Below are positions 16,793 through 25,021 of a stretch of DNA of 64,000 nt, one piece after another (the stretch's first letter is position 1; each line of letters begins with the position of its first letter). The DNA comes from Vitreimonas flagellata (lineage in GTDB: Bacteria; Pseudomonadota; Alphaproteobacteria; Caulobacterales; Aquidulcibacteraceae), in contig NZ_SBJL01000001.1 of NCBI RefSeq assembly GCF_004634425.1, positions 1,461,001-1,525,000 on the forward strand, written 5' to 3'. The notes under the pieces are model-generated. The model did not search any database, was not told the DNA's origin, and saw only the letters and a list, made by a program, of their open reading frames with translations. A program made the translations under genes and the position numbers.

Positions 16793-17761
16793 ATGGATAT
16801 CGTCAAGACCCTCACCGACCCCACCAACATCGCGGCCTTCCTCGCCGCCGGCGCATGTTTCGCGACGGTGATGACGCTCGCCTCGCCGATGTTAAGCGGC
16901 AACAAGCTCGACTCGCGCTTGAAGGAAGTCGCCAAGAAGCGCGAAGAATTGCGCAAGAAGAGCCGCGCCGATCTCGCGCGCGGAGGTTTGCAGCACAAAG
17001 GCGCCAACCAATTCGCCAAAGGCCTGGTCGACAAATTCGATCTGCAAAAGGCGCTGGCCGACGAAACGCTTTCGGAAAAGCTCATCCGCGCTGGCCTTCG
17101 CGGCCAAGCCGCGCAGACGATGTTCTATTTCTATCGCGCAGCGCTGCCGATTGGCTTTGCCGTCGCCGCCTTGGCCTACGTGTTCATTCTTGGCGGCCAT
17201 CACCAATTTCAAATGAAGCTGGCGATTGTCGTCGGCGCGGTGGCGGCCGGCTTCTATGCGCCGGGCCTCTATCTTAAGAACCTCGCCGAGACTCGTCGCA
17301 GCAAGATCATGGAAGCGTTTCCGGACAGTCTGGACATGCTGCTGATCTGCGTCGAAAGCGGCATGTCCGTGGAAATGGGTCTGCAGCGCGTCGGTCAGGA
17401 AATTGCGCCGGCCTCGGTCGAACTCGCGGAAGAGTTTGCGCTGACGACGGCAGAGCTCTCCTATTTGCCCGAGCGCCGTATGGCGTACGAAAATCTCGCG
17501 CGCCGCACTGATCACCCCGGCGTCAAAGCTGTCGCTATGGCGCTGACGCAAGCCGAGAAATACGGCACGCCCGTGGGCCAAGCGCTGCGCGTGATGGCCA
17601 AGGAAAATCGCGAAATGCGCTTGGCCGAAGCGGAGAAGAAAGCCGCGTCGCTGCCGCCGAAGCTGACGGTGCCGATGATCGTGTTTTTCCTGCCCGTGCT
17701 GTTCGCCGTGATCATTGGCCCGGCCATCATCCAAGTCTCGCAGATGATGAACGGCCAATAG
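16793..17761 (+). CDS. tadC: Flp pilus inner-membrane platform protein TadC
   Basis: The 322-residue protein has an F-domain architecture like TadB: an N-terminal helix, a basic linker, two central transmembrane helices (near 115-160), the cytoplasmic motif AFPDSLDMLLICVESGMSVE with LGVEVALTT-type helices, and a C-terminal helix (PMIVFFLPVLFAVIIGPAII). GAGG lies 8 nt before the ATG. It is the last plus-strand gene of the locus; the next gene is convergent with only a 3-nt gap. Confidence 0.95.
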   Translation: MDIVKTLTDPTNIAAFLAAGACFATVMTLASPMLSGNKLDSRLKEVAKKREELRKKSRADLARGGLQHKGANQFAKGLVDKFDLQKALADETLSEKLIRAGLRGQAAQTMFYFYRAALPIGFAVAALAYVFILGGHHQFQMKLAIVVGAVAAGFYAPGLYLKNLAETRRSKIMEAFPDSLDMLLICVESGMSVEMGLQRVGQEIAPASVELAEEFALTTAELSYLPERRMAYENLARRTDHPGVKAVAMALTQAEKYGTPVGQALRVMAKENREMRLAEAEKKAASLPPKLTVPMIVFFLPVLFAVIIGPAIIQVSQMMNGQ

Positions 17762-17764
17762 GCC

Positions 17765-18529
17765 TTACTCTTTGTAGCGAACGCCCATCCGGTCGAGCTT
17801 GCGCGTGAGCGCCGGCCAGAAGAACTCACGCATCAACGGCCCAAGCTTGCCCTCACCTGTCTGCTCGAAGACCTTGTCCTGCGCGTCCGCCGACGGCAGG
17901 TGCAGCCCCTGCGCCATCGAGAGCGTGCGCACTTGGATCTGACACGCCTGCTCCAGCAGATACATTTTCACAAACGCCTCGGCGACCGTGCCGCCCACTG
18001 AAAGCGTGCCGTGATTGCGCAGCAGCATGAGTGATTTGTCGCCAAGATCACGCTGTAACCGTTCCCGCTCATCCAGCTCAAGCGCCACGCCCTCGTAATC
18101 GTGGTACGCCAGATCGTGGATCACGCTTAAAGCGCCTTGATTGAGCGGCATAAGCCCCTGCGCGATCGCAGAAACAGCGATGCCGTCGCGTGTATGCAAA
18201 TGCATCACGCAGCCCGCGTCGGGTCGCGCCAAATGGATCGCGCTATGGATGACGAAGCCCGCTGGATTGATCGCGTGCGGCGTGGGCGACAAGATTTCGC
18301 CCTCCGCATTGATCTTCACCAGATTGGACGCGGTGATTTCATCGAACATCAGCCCCATCGGGTTGATGAGAAAATCCTCCGTGCCCGGCACGCGCGCTGA
18401 GATGTGCGTGGCGATCAAATCGTCCCAGCCGAACAGCGCCGTGAGCTGATAGCAAGCTGCAAGGTCGCAGCGCACGCCCCATTCGGCCGCACTCACGCTT
18501 TCCCTGATCGAATGGATCGTCGCCGACAT
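17765..18529 (-). CDS. class II aldolase/adducin family protein
   Basis: The 254-residue protein has the class II aldolase fold: WDDLIATHISARVP, the zinc-binding pair His110/His112 in MHLHTRDG, and His173 in RNHGTLSVG. It may cleave a sugar phosphate or act as a decarboxylase/aldolase on a hydroxy acid. The substrate is not readable, and several members of this adducin-like branch lack a known reaction. GGAG lies 7 nt before the ATG. It follows the TauD-type dioxygenase gene by 10 nt on the same strand, so the two likely serve one catabolic task. Confidence 0.85.
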   Translation of the reverse strand: MSATIHSIRESVSAAEWGVRCDLAACYQLTALFGWDDLIATHISARVPGTEDFLINPMGLMFDEITASNLVKINAEGEILSPTPHAINPAGFVIHSAIHLARPDAGCVMHLHTRDGIAVSAIAQGLMPLNQGALSVIHDLAYHDYEGVALELDERERLQRDLGDKSLMLLRNHGTLSVGGTVAEAFVKMYLLEQACQIQVRTLSMAQGLHLPSADAQDKVFEQTGEGKLGPLMREFFWPALTRKLDRMGVRYKE

Positions 18530-18539
18530 CGCGCCGCTC

Positions 18540-19574
18540 CTAATTCATCAACGCGACTTGGACGTTGCGATCGCCTTGGTACGGGTTGCGGCCGTGCGCG
18601 ACGAAGAAATTGTCGAGCAACATCACATCGCCCGCACGCCACGGAAACGCGACGGTGAGTGAATCATAGATCGGGAAAACGGAATCGATATCGTCCGGAT
18701 CGACAGGCTCGCCGTCGCCGTAGCACGCTTCATAGGGCTTCGGCTTGCCGCCATAGATGCGCTGGAACATCGCCGAGCGCTCGGGCCCCAGATTTTTCGG
18801 CGACCAGAAATGTTGCTGCGCGAGTTGGTTGAACCAAATCTCCTCGCCCGTGACCGGATGCTTGCGCACGCCCTCGCCGCGATAGCGCGTCGTCATGCTG
18901 CCATCGGCGCACCATTCGACCTCGAGCCCCATATCCTCGCACGCCGCCTGCGCCACGGCGGGATCGGTCGTTGAAAACGCGTCCGTCCAAGGCCGATGCA
19001 CTGCGTCGAGTGCTGCGTCGCCTGTGCTCACGTCAGGTGTGCGGAAATTGCGCGTGTAGAGCACGCCGCGTTCACGCACCCGGTCGCGGAAGTTCGGATT
19101 GAGCGCACGATCGAACTTGCGCATGTCGGCGATGATCGTCTCCCCGCCCGTATGCGGCGCGACTTGGCAGAAGAACGCCAGGCGCTTCGGGAAATGCGGC
19201 AGGTACGCCATTTCCTGGTGCAGCACGATCTTCATGTCCGGCGGCGCACGCGTCGCTTCAAACACTTTGCCCGCCACAGCGGCGCGTGGCGTCGCCCCGC
19301 CCGCATAGTCGAACGCCGTCGACGGAAAGAGCTCGACCAGCGCATTGAACGCGTTGGTGTCCGGAAATGGTAACCCACGCAGCACGATCGCGCCAACGAT
19401 CACCTGCAGCGCATCGAGTTCCTTGCGCCGCGTCGTCACCCAATCGAGTGCGGCGGCGAGATCGGTGCGCAGCACCTCACGACGCGGCTCGATGAAGGCC
19501 GGCAAACCAAACGGATGCAGCGTGACGGATACGTCGTCGCCCAGCACGGCTGTCGCCGCGTCATAGCCCTTCAT
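18540..19574 (-). CDS. TauD/TfdA-family Fe(II)/2-oxoglutarate dioxygenase
   Basis: The 344-residue protein shows the dioxygenase facial triad: His119 and Glu121 in LHQEMAYLPHFP and His327 in VAHGRNPYQGDR, with Arg336 placed to bind 2-oxoglutarate. The HxE form and the MAYLP...FFCQ context resemble the SyrP/taurine-dioxygenase-like clade. It should hydroxylate a small molecule at the expense of 2-oxoglutarate and oxygen; the substrate is unknown. The ATG at 19574 has GGGAG upstream; the GTG at 19589 would put that site inside the gene. It is transcribed toward the class II aldolase, 10 nt away. Confidence 0.86.
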   Translation of the reverse strand: MKGYDAATAVLGDDVSVTLHPFGLPAFIEPRREVLRTDLAAALDWVTTRRKELDALQVIVGAIVLRGLPFPDTNAFNALVELFPSTAFDYAGGATPRAAVAGKVFEATRAPPDMKIVLHQEMAYLPHFPKRLAFFCQVAPHTGGETIIADMRKFDRALNPNFRDRVRERGVLYTRNFRTPDVSTGDAALDAVHRPWTDAFSTTDPAVAQAACEDMGLEVEWCADGSMTTRYRGEGVRKHPVTGEEIWFNQLAQQHFWSPKNLGPERSAMFQRIYGGKPKPYEACYGDGEPVDPDDIDSVFPIYDSLTVAFPWRAGDVMLLDNFFVAHGRNPYQGDRNVQVALMN

Positions 19575-19687
19575 GCGCTTCTCCCTCACGGCGCGATCGA
19601 TGCGCGCTCGAATTTGGGAGAGAGCGTAACCGCGGTTTTTGCGATCACGTTCTGCAGAACACGGCAGGCTTCGGTGTTTTTGGGGCG

Positions 19688-20476
19688 TTAGCCGCCGCGG
19701 CCGAGATCGCCCCAGCGACGCGGATCACTCAGCAAACCGCGCAGATATTGAATATTCGCCGCGGCTTGCGCCGGCGGCAGGTCGATCCGTTCAATTTGTT
19801 CCGCCTCGTCGAACCGGCCTTGCAGCGCAAGCGAGATCGCCAGATTTTGGCGCGCTTCGGCCGGCGCATTCGGCAGCGCGATCGCTTGGCGTAGGATCGG
19901 CTCAGCATTTTCCGGCTCACCCGCCATAAGGTGCGACACGCCCATATTCGTCAGCACGCGCGGATCATTGGGCTGGATCGCCAGCGCTTCCTGGTAGGCG
20001 CGCCGCGCTTCGGTGTAACGGCCGAGCTGATCGAGTGCTGCGCCCAGCGCCGAACGTACGCGCCAATTCTGCGGGTCCGCCCGCGCCACGAGAGCAAGCG
20101 GACGCAACGCCTCCTGCGGCCGGCCGCTGGCGATCTGCGCCAGGCCGTACGTTGTGAGCAATTGGGGATCCTCAGGAAAGCGGCCGAGCGCTTCCGCCGA
20201 CATTTGCACAGCGCGGTCGATACGCCCGCCCTTGCGCAGCGCTTCTGAAAACCGTTGCGCCGCTTCGATGTCGTTCGGGAAGGTCTGATACTCAGCCGCC
20301 CAGAACGCCATTTGCGTCAGCATATCTTCACGGGCGATACGCTGGCGCGCCTCGCGATCCACACGCGGCGTATCGGCGGTCAGCGCTGCACTTGCGCCGC
20401 CGCCAGCGCCGTCGCCAGTCGTGGCGCAGGCGGCGAGCGTGGAGAGGGCGAGCAAAGCAGCGGGCAAACGGGACAT
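19688..20476 (-). CDS. tadD: TadD-like tetratricopeptide lipoprotein
   Basis: The 262-residue lipoprotein has lipobox LAAC and several TPR units: AQRFSEALRKGGRIDRAVQ, DPQLLTTYGLAQIASGRPQEAL, NWRVRSALGAALDQLGRYTEA, PNDPRVLTNMGVSHLMAGEPENA. TPR lipoproteins of this kind (TadD) accompany Tad pilus loci and help assemble the secretin or platform. Position near tadC supports the call. It is on the opposite strand, however, and separated from tadC by two catabolic genes, so it is not in the main operon. Confidence 0.85.
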   Translation of the reverse strand: MSRLPAALLALSTLAACATTGDGAGGGASAALTADTPRVDREARQRIAREDMLTQMAFWAAEYQTFPNDIEAAQRFSEALRKGGRIDRAVQMSAEALGRFPEDPQLLTTYGLAQIASGRPQEALRPLALVARADPQNWRVRSALGAALDQLGRYTEARRAYQEALAIQPNDPRVLTNMGVSHLMAGEPENAEPILRQAIALPNAPAEARQNLAISLALQGRFDEAEQIERIDLPPAQAAANIQYLRGLLSDPRRWGDLGRGG

Positions 20477-20555
20477 GGGCCGCGAATCCTAACAATTCCG
20501 CACACGCTGCCCCGACATGCTCAACAAAGGCCTAACGGCGTACTAGGTATTTGAA

Positions 20556-21938
20556 ATGACCAGCCTGCCCTTCCTGACCGACAAAGACGCCCCCGCCGTT
20601 CCGATCCACGCCATCCGCACCGGCGAATGGAGCCAGTGGATCGAGCGCCACTCGGAAACCCTGCGCCGGCTCGCCGCCGCGCACGATTTTCAGGCGCAGA
20701 ACGCCCGCATCCTGCTCGTGCCGGCCACGGACGGCGCGATTGAGCGCGTGCTGTTTGGCGTCGGCGACAAAGCCAACGTCAACGTCATGGGCGCGCTGGC
20801 GCAGCATCTGCCGGCGGGCGATTATCGCATCGCGTTCGGCCCGCGCGAATTTGCGCCGACGCAGGTGGCGATCGCTTGGGGTTTGGGCGCCTACGCGTTC
20901 GATCGCTACAAGAAGCGCAAGCGCCCCGCACCCAACCTCGCGCCGCAGGACGGCGCCGACATGGCCGAAGCGGCGCGCATCGTTTCGGCGACTTGGCTGG
21001 TGCGCGATCTCGTCAACACACCCACCAACGATATGGGCCCGGACGCGCTGCACGCCGCGGCCGAAGCCATCGCGCAAGCCCACGGCGCGGATTTCGAAGC
21101 GATCGTCGGCGACGCGCTGATGGAACAGAATTATCCGCTGATCCACGCCGTGGGACGCGCCGCAGCGCAAGCGCCGCGTCTGCTGCACCTCTCGTGGGGC
21201 GACATCAGTGCGCCCCGCTTGGCGCTCGTCGGCAAAGGCGTGACGTTCGATACGGGCGGGCTCGACATCAAGCCCTCCGCCGGCATGCGCATGATGAAGA
21301 AAGACATGGGCGGCGCCGCCCACGCGCTCGCGCTGGCGCAGATCGTGATGGAGGCGAAACTGAATGTGCGCCTCGATCTCTTCTTGCCCGTCGTCGAGAA
21401 CGCGATTTCGGCGGATGCCTTCCGACCAGGCGATGTGATCAAGAGCCGCAAAGGTTTGACGGTCGAGATCGACAACACCGATGCCGAAGGTCGCTTGATC
21501 CTCGCCGATGCTCTCGCGCGCGCGAGCGAAGATAAGCCTGCGCTGTTGCTCGATTTCGCCACGCTTACGGGCGCTGCGCGCACCGCGCTTGGCCCCGATA
21601 TCCCGCCCTTCTTCGCCAATGACGAAGCGCTGGCCACCGAGTACGCGCAAGCCTCGCTCGAAACCTCCGATCCGATTTGGCGCATGCCGCTTTGGGATGC
21701 ATATGACGGCGACATGGATTCCGGCATCGCCGATCTGAAGAACACCGGCGACGGCGCATTCGCCGGGGCGATCTTCGGCGCACTCTTCCTGCGCAAATTC
21801 GTGAGCGCGCCAGCGTGGGCGCATTTCGATGTCTTCGCCTGGGCGCCCAAGGAAAAGCCGTCGCGTCCAGCAGGCGGCGAAGCGCAAGCGTTGCGCGCCT
21901 CCTGGCGTGTGATCAAGGGCCGTTTCGGCGGCGCTTAA
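20556..21938 (+). CDS. M17 leucyl aminopeptidase family protein
   Basis: The 460-residue cytosolic metallopeptidase has the M17 core: GKGVTFDTGGLDIKPSAGM, MKKDMGGAAHALALAQ, and the signature NTDAEGRLILADALA with Asp and Glu metal ligands. It removes N-terminal residues from peptides using two metal ions. The N-terminal domain is shorter than in PepA, as in the PepB-like alphaproteobacterial branch. It is monocistronic; its last 4 bases overlap the end of the convergent DUF6768-like gene. Confidence 0.93.
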   Translation: MTSLPFLTDKDAPAVPIHAIRTGEWSQWIERHSETLRRLAAAHDFQAQNARILLVPATDGAIERVLFGVGDKANVNVMGALAQHLPAGDYRIAFGPREFAPTQVAIAWGLGAYAFDRYKKRKRPAPNLAPQDGADMAEAARIVSATWLVRDLVNTPTNDMGPDALHAAAEAIAQAHGADFEAIVGDALMEQNYPLIHAVGRAAAQAPRLLHLSWGDISAPRLALVGKGVTFDTGGLDIKPSAGMRMMKKDMGGAAHALALAQIVMEAKLNVRLDLFLPVVENAISADAFRPGDVIKSRKGLTVEIDNTDAEGRLILADALARASEDKPALLLDFATLTGAARTALGPDIPPFFANDEALATEYAQASLETSDPIWRMPLWDAYDGDMDSGIADLKNTGDGAFAGAIFGALFLRKFVSAPAWAHFDVFAWAPKEKPSRPAGGEAQALRASWRVIKGRFGGA

Positions 21939-22309
21939 ACCGCGTCGCGCGCCGACAAGCGCGCAACCTGAAGCTCAAGCCGCTTCACTTCGCGGAGGAT
22001 CATGTTCTTGTGCATGTCCATCCAGAAATAGATTTTGAGCATCGCAACACCGAGCATCGAAAGCAGCGCGCCGCCGACCCAAAGCACGACATCGCGCAAG
22101 TCCGCGACGCTGAACGCGTTCCAGGCGCACCAGACGAAAACGCCAAACAGCGCGAACGTCACGATTGCCGCGAACACGTTCAGCGCGCCCCATTGACCGC
22201 GGAACGTGCCCAGCACTTCGCCGAACGGCGTTTCATTTTCGAAGCGCGCCAAGAAGGCCGCGTCCTCCGCCGACAAAGCCTGGCGGATGGCTTGATCGAG
22301 ATTGGTCAT
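21935..22309 (-). CDS. two-TM membrane protein paired with an ECF sigma factor (DUF6768-like)
   Basis: The 124-residue protein has a soluble N-terminus (LDQAIRQALSAEDAAFLARFENE), two membrane helices (about residues 45-65 and 75-95) and a C-terminal amphipathic charged helix (MHKNMILREVKRLELQVARL). Its start overlaps the stop of the upstream ECF sigma gene by ATGA. Pairing and topology suggest that it modulates the sigma factor at the membrane. I recall small proteins of this layout beside ECF factors as DUF6768, but the anti-sigma function is inferred. Confidence 0.7.
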   Translation of the reverse strand: MTNLDQAIRQALSAEDAAFLARFENETPFGEVLGTFRGQWGALNVFAAIVTFALFGVFVWCAWNAFSVADLRDVVLWVGGALLSMLGVAMLKIYFWMDMHKNMILREVKRLELQVARLSARDAV

Positions 22310-22881
22310 TTCGCTTCTCCAAAATGTTTGCGCAGCGTTTGGCGCGCGGCGAACAAACGTGATTTCACAGTACCGGCCGGAACACCGGTGATGGCGGCGA
22401 TGTCGGCAACGCTCATGTCCTCACCGAAAAACAAACTGACGGCGACACGCTGCTCCACCGGAAGCTGTTTGAGCGCCGCGACAAGATCGATGCGCGCATC
22501 ATCGGTTGCCGGCGCGATCGTTTCGCAACGCTCCGCGACAGCGTCGCCAATGCGTTTGTCGCGATATTTCGCCCGCAGCGCGTCCGTACATTTGCGTGCG
22601 GCGATGGCGTAGAGCCATGGTGCAAAGCGTGCTGGATCGTCCAGCCGCGCGAGCCCGCGCAGAGCACTCTCCCACGTGTCCTGCACCGCATCGCGCGCCG
22701 GCTCAACGGCTCCAAGCGTGCGCCCCGCGAAAGCCAGCAGCTTCGGCGACCAGCGCGCCACCAGCCGCTCGGCCGCCTCGCGCGAGCCGCCCTGGGCCAG
22801 CAGAACGAGATACTCGTCCAGCGCATGTTCTAAACCTCGCGTCACACCCACAGCCCTTCTGCGCTTTAAGTCGCGCGGCAA
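22306..22881 (-). CDS. ECF-type RNA polymerase sigma factor
   Basis: The protein is up to 191 residues. Region 2 (RDAVQDTWESALRGLARLDDPARFAPWLYAIAARKCTD) binds core and the -10 element, and region 4 (LPVEQRVAVSLFFGEDMSVADIAAITGVPAGTVKSRLFAARQTLRK) contacts the -35 element. The start is uncertain: AGAAGG lies inside the N-terminal reading, 3 or 9 nt before two in-frame GTG codons, so translation may begin around residue 11-13. It is co-translated with the two-TM partner gene. I found no convincing autoregulatory promoter in the 192-nt region upstream. Confidence 0.92.
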   Translation of the reverse strand: MPRDLKRRRAVGVTRGLEHALDEYLVLLAQGGSREAAERLVARWSPKLLAFAGRTLGAVEPARDAVQDTWESALRGLARLDDPARFAPWLYAIAARKCTDALRAKYRDKRIGDAVAERCETIAPATDDARIDLVAALKQLPVEQRVAVSLFFGEDMSVADIAAITGVPAGTVKSRLFAARQTLRKHFGEAK

Positions 22882-22972
22882 GTGGATTTGGTTCGATCGG
22901 CGCTGGCGAAATCGGCGCCCTTAAAGCCCATGAGCGCTAAGGCTCGTTCCGGGTTCCGAAGGATAGATGTTG

Positions 22973-22980
22973 TTAACCAT
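22973..22980 (+). promoter_or_regulatory. possible CtrA half-site upstream of the MarR gene
   Basis: TTAACCAT lies 94 nt upstream of the MarR-family ATG. This octamer is a known short CtrA-type binding motif in Caulobacter relatives. A single 8-mer can occur by chance. Confidence 0.3.
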
Positions 22981-23073
22981 TTCGGCTTGCCCACAAGATG
23001 TTGTGGTTGCGGACTTGCATCGACCCCCAAATCAGCGAATCTTCCACTTGCGATTCAATTGAAGGGGAGCGGC

Positions 23074-23448
23074 ATGGAGCTCGGTCAGAACCAAGTAGAA
23101 GCTTTGGACCTGTGGCGTCGGGTTACCGTCACCACGGTTCGTTCGGATGCGCCGGATCTCACGGCCCGCCAACTCGCGGTGCTGATGACGGTGCGTCTGC
23201 AGCCGGCGCCGCACACGGTGCGGGGCCTCGCCTCCGCGCTGAACGTCGGCAAGCCGGCGATCACCCGCGCGCTCGACACGCTGTCGCGTCTGGGCTTCGT
23301 CCAGCGCCGTCGCGATCCGAAGGACGGCCGCAACGTGTTCGTGGAGCGCACCGATAAGGGCGACGCCTTCCTCGACATGCTGGGCTCGACGATCCTGCAG
23401 GGCGAAGGCGAAACTCAAGCTCGTCCGGCGCTCGCGGTCGCTTCGTAA
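23074..23448 (+). CDS. MarR-family winged-helix transcriptional regulator
   Basis: The 124-residue protein has a winged helix over residues 30-105: LTARQLAVLMTVRLQP, recognition region RGLASALNVGKPAITRALDTLSRLGFVQRRRDPKDGRNVFVERTDKG. It probably binds DNA as a dimer. AGGGGAG lies 5 nt before ATG 23074; a longer in-frame reading from 22882 has no conserved content. The gene stands alone and ends at a strong terminator, so no target operon can be inferred from its neighbours. Confidence 0.9.
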   Translation: MELGQNQVEALDLWRRVTVTTVRSDAPDLTARQLAVLMTVRLQPAPHTVRGLASALNVGKPAITRALDTLSRLGFVQRRRDPKDGRNVFVERTDKGDAFLDMLGSTILQGEGETQARPALAVAS

Positions 23449-23473
23449 ACGGCAGCGACACGGCAGATACAAG

Positions 23474-23503
23474 AACGGCGTCTCGGGAGACCGAGACGCC
23501 GTT
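23474..23503 (+). terminator. strong rho-independent terminator of the MarR gene
   Basis: AACGGCGTCTCGG (23474-23486) pairs perfectly with CCGAGACGCCGTT (23491-23503) over a GAGA loop, followed by TTCTTT. It may also end transcription of the convergent cytochrome gene. Confidence 0.92.
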
Positions 23504-23526
23504 TTCTTTGGTCGATCTTGAAATCG

Positions 23527-24165
23527 TTACGGCGTGGCCGGCGGCGGCGCGCCTTCGGCGGGAGGCGCCGCGCCATCGGCTGGTGCGCCCTCGGCCGGCG
23601 CAGCTTCCGGCAACGGCGCCGGCAGCGGCACGCTGTTCGGCGAGATCGAGCGCAGATAGGCGATCATGGCGACGCGGTCGGTATCATTACGAAGGCCCGC
23701 AAAGGCCATCTTCGTGCCGCGCACCGCTGTGGACGGCGAACGCAGGAAATCATCTAGCGCCAGATAATCCCAAGTGCCGCCGTGCGCCTGCATGCCCTCG
23801 GAATATTCAAAGCCGGCGTGCGCAGCGACCGCATGGCCGAACGCTTCGTGGAGGTTCGGGCCAATGCGGTTCGGGCCGCCCGCTTCGAACGTGTGGCAGG
23901 ACGTGCACTGCGCTGAGACGCGTTGGCCTCGGGCGATCAATTCTTCCAGCTGCGCAGCGTCAGCAAAGAGACGACCGAAATCCGGCGGGCCAGCTGGTTC
24001 GGCGGGGCCGCCGCCGCCGGGCGTTTCAACGACCTCGGGTAGGAAGCCGGCCTTCTCCGGATAATTGGCGTGCACGATCGCGTCGGCGCCGACGCCCACC
24101 ACCATCACGCCTAGAACCGAAGCGAGAACCGCCCCGAAAATCGAATTCAGCCGAAGATCGCTCAT
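23527..24165 (-). CDS. membrane-anchored cytochrome c (cytochrome c552/CycM type)
   Basis: The 212-residue protein has an uncleaved N-terminal helix (IFGAVLASVLGVMVVGVGADAI) and one class I c-type haem site: Cys87, Cys90, His91 (QCTSCH), with Met153 (GTKMAF) as the sixth ligand. It should shuttle electrons in the periplasm between the bc1 complex and a terminal oxidase. Residues 45-60 and the last 35 residues are low-complexity Pro/Ala/Gly linkers (repeated PAEGAP), unusual as a tail on this class. It is monocistronic and convergent with the MarR gene. Confidence 0.92.
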   Translation of the reverse strand: MSDLRLNSIFGAVLASVLGVMVVGVGADAIVHANYPEKAGFLPEVVETPGGGGPAEPAGPPDFGRLFADAAQLEELIARGQRVSAQCTSCHTFEAGGPNRIGPNLHEAFGHAVAAHAGFEYSEGMQAHGGTWDYLALDDFLRSPSTAVRGTKMAFAGLRNDTDRVAMIAYLRSISPNSVPLPAPLPEAAPAEGAPADGAAPPAEGAPPPATP

Positions 24166-24304
24166 TGCCCTGCCCTGATGGCCGATCGCTTAAAAGTTCG
24201 GGGCGTTATGACCTGCGTCGGGGCGCTCGCCAAGCTGGGCGCGGCGTCTTGGCGCCCCTCCAGCGCACTTGCGCGGCGAACCGCCGCACGGAATACCCGA
24301 GCGC

Positions 24305-25021
24305 ATGAAGTCTGTCGTCGTCATCCCGGCCCGCATGGCCTCCACCCGCCTGCCCGGCAAACCGCTGGCCGATATCCACGGGAGGCCGATGATCGCCTGG
24401 ATGGTCGAGCTGGCGCAGCGCGCGAATGCCGGCCCTGTGCTCGTTGCAGCGGCGGAACCGGAAGTTGCCGCCGCCGCGCGCGCCGCTGGCGCCGAGGTCG
24501 CAATGACTGATCCCGATTTGCCGTCAGGCTCAGACCGCGTGCACGCCGCGCTACAAGCGTTCGATCCAGGCGGCGCCTACGATGTGGCGGTAAACCTGCA
24601 AGGCGACATGCCGACGATGCGCGCGCAAGATGTTGCGAAAGCACTCGCGGCACTGCGTGACGGCGCCGATATCGCAACCTTGGTGTCGCCATCGACCGAT
24701 GCTGGCGAACGCGAAAATCCAAACGTCGTAAAAGCCATCCGCGCCGTGGACGGCCGCTGCCTCGCCTTCACACGCGCCGCCGCGCCGTGGGGAGACGGTC
24801 CGATCGAACGCCACGTTGGCGTCTATGTTTACAGACGCGATGCGCTGGCGCGCTTCGTCGTCGCCGCGCCTTCACCGCTGGAATTGCGCGAAAAGCTCGA
24901 ACAACTCCGCGCGCTCGAAATGGGCATGATCATCCGCGCGGACGCGATCAGCGATTTCCCCAAAGGCGTCGACAGCCCGCCCGACCTCGAAGCCGCGCGG
25001 GCTGTGCTAGCCAAGCGTTAG
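24305..25021 (+). CDS. kdsB: 3-deoxy-manno-octulosonate cytidylyltransferase, divergent
   Basis: The 238-residue enzyme activates Kdo with CTP for lipopolysaccharide inner-core synthesis. N-terminal VVIPARMASTRLPGKPLADI is the nucleotide-binding signature; later come SGSDRVHAAL, NLQGDMP, ERHVGVYVYRRDAL, SPLELREKLEQLRALE and GVDSPPDLEAARA. The usual QGDEP is QGDMP here, keeping the metal-binding Asp but losing Glu. The protein is shorter than the typical ~250 residues. Its stop overlaps the convergent lipoprotein gene by 4 bases. Confidence 0.88.
   Translation: MKSVVVIPARMASTRLPGKPLADIHGRPMIAWMVELAQRANAGPVLVAAAEPEVAAAARAAGAEVAMTDPDLPSGSDRVHAALQAFDPGGAYDVAVNLQGDMPTMRAQDVAKALAALRDGADIATLVSPSTDAGERENPNVVKAIRAVDGRCLAFTRAAAPWGDGPIERHVGVYVYRRDALARFVVAAPSPLELREKLEQLRALEMGMIIRADAISDFPKGVDSPPDLEAARAVLAKR

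Noticed and set aside
20532-21887. 451-residue minus-strand open frame
   Set aside because: It is antisense to the M17 aminopeptidase, whose catalytic motifs are intact. Composition is typical of a GC-rich shadow.
24220-24258. GGGGCGC/GCGCCCC inverted repeat upstream of kdsB
   Set aside because: A 7-bp arm pair with a 24-nt spacer is expected by chance in GC-rich DNA, and no T tract follows.
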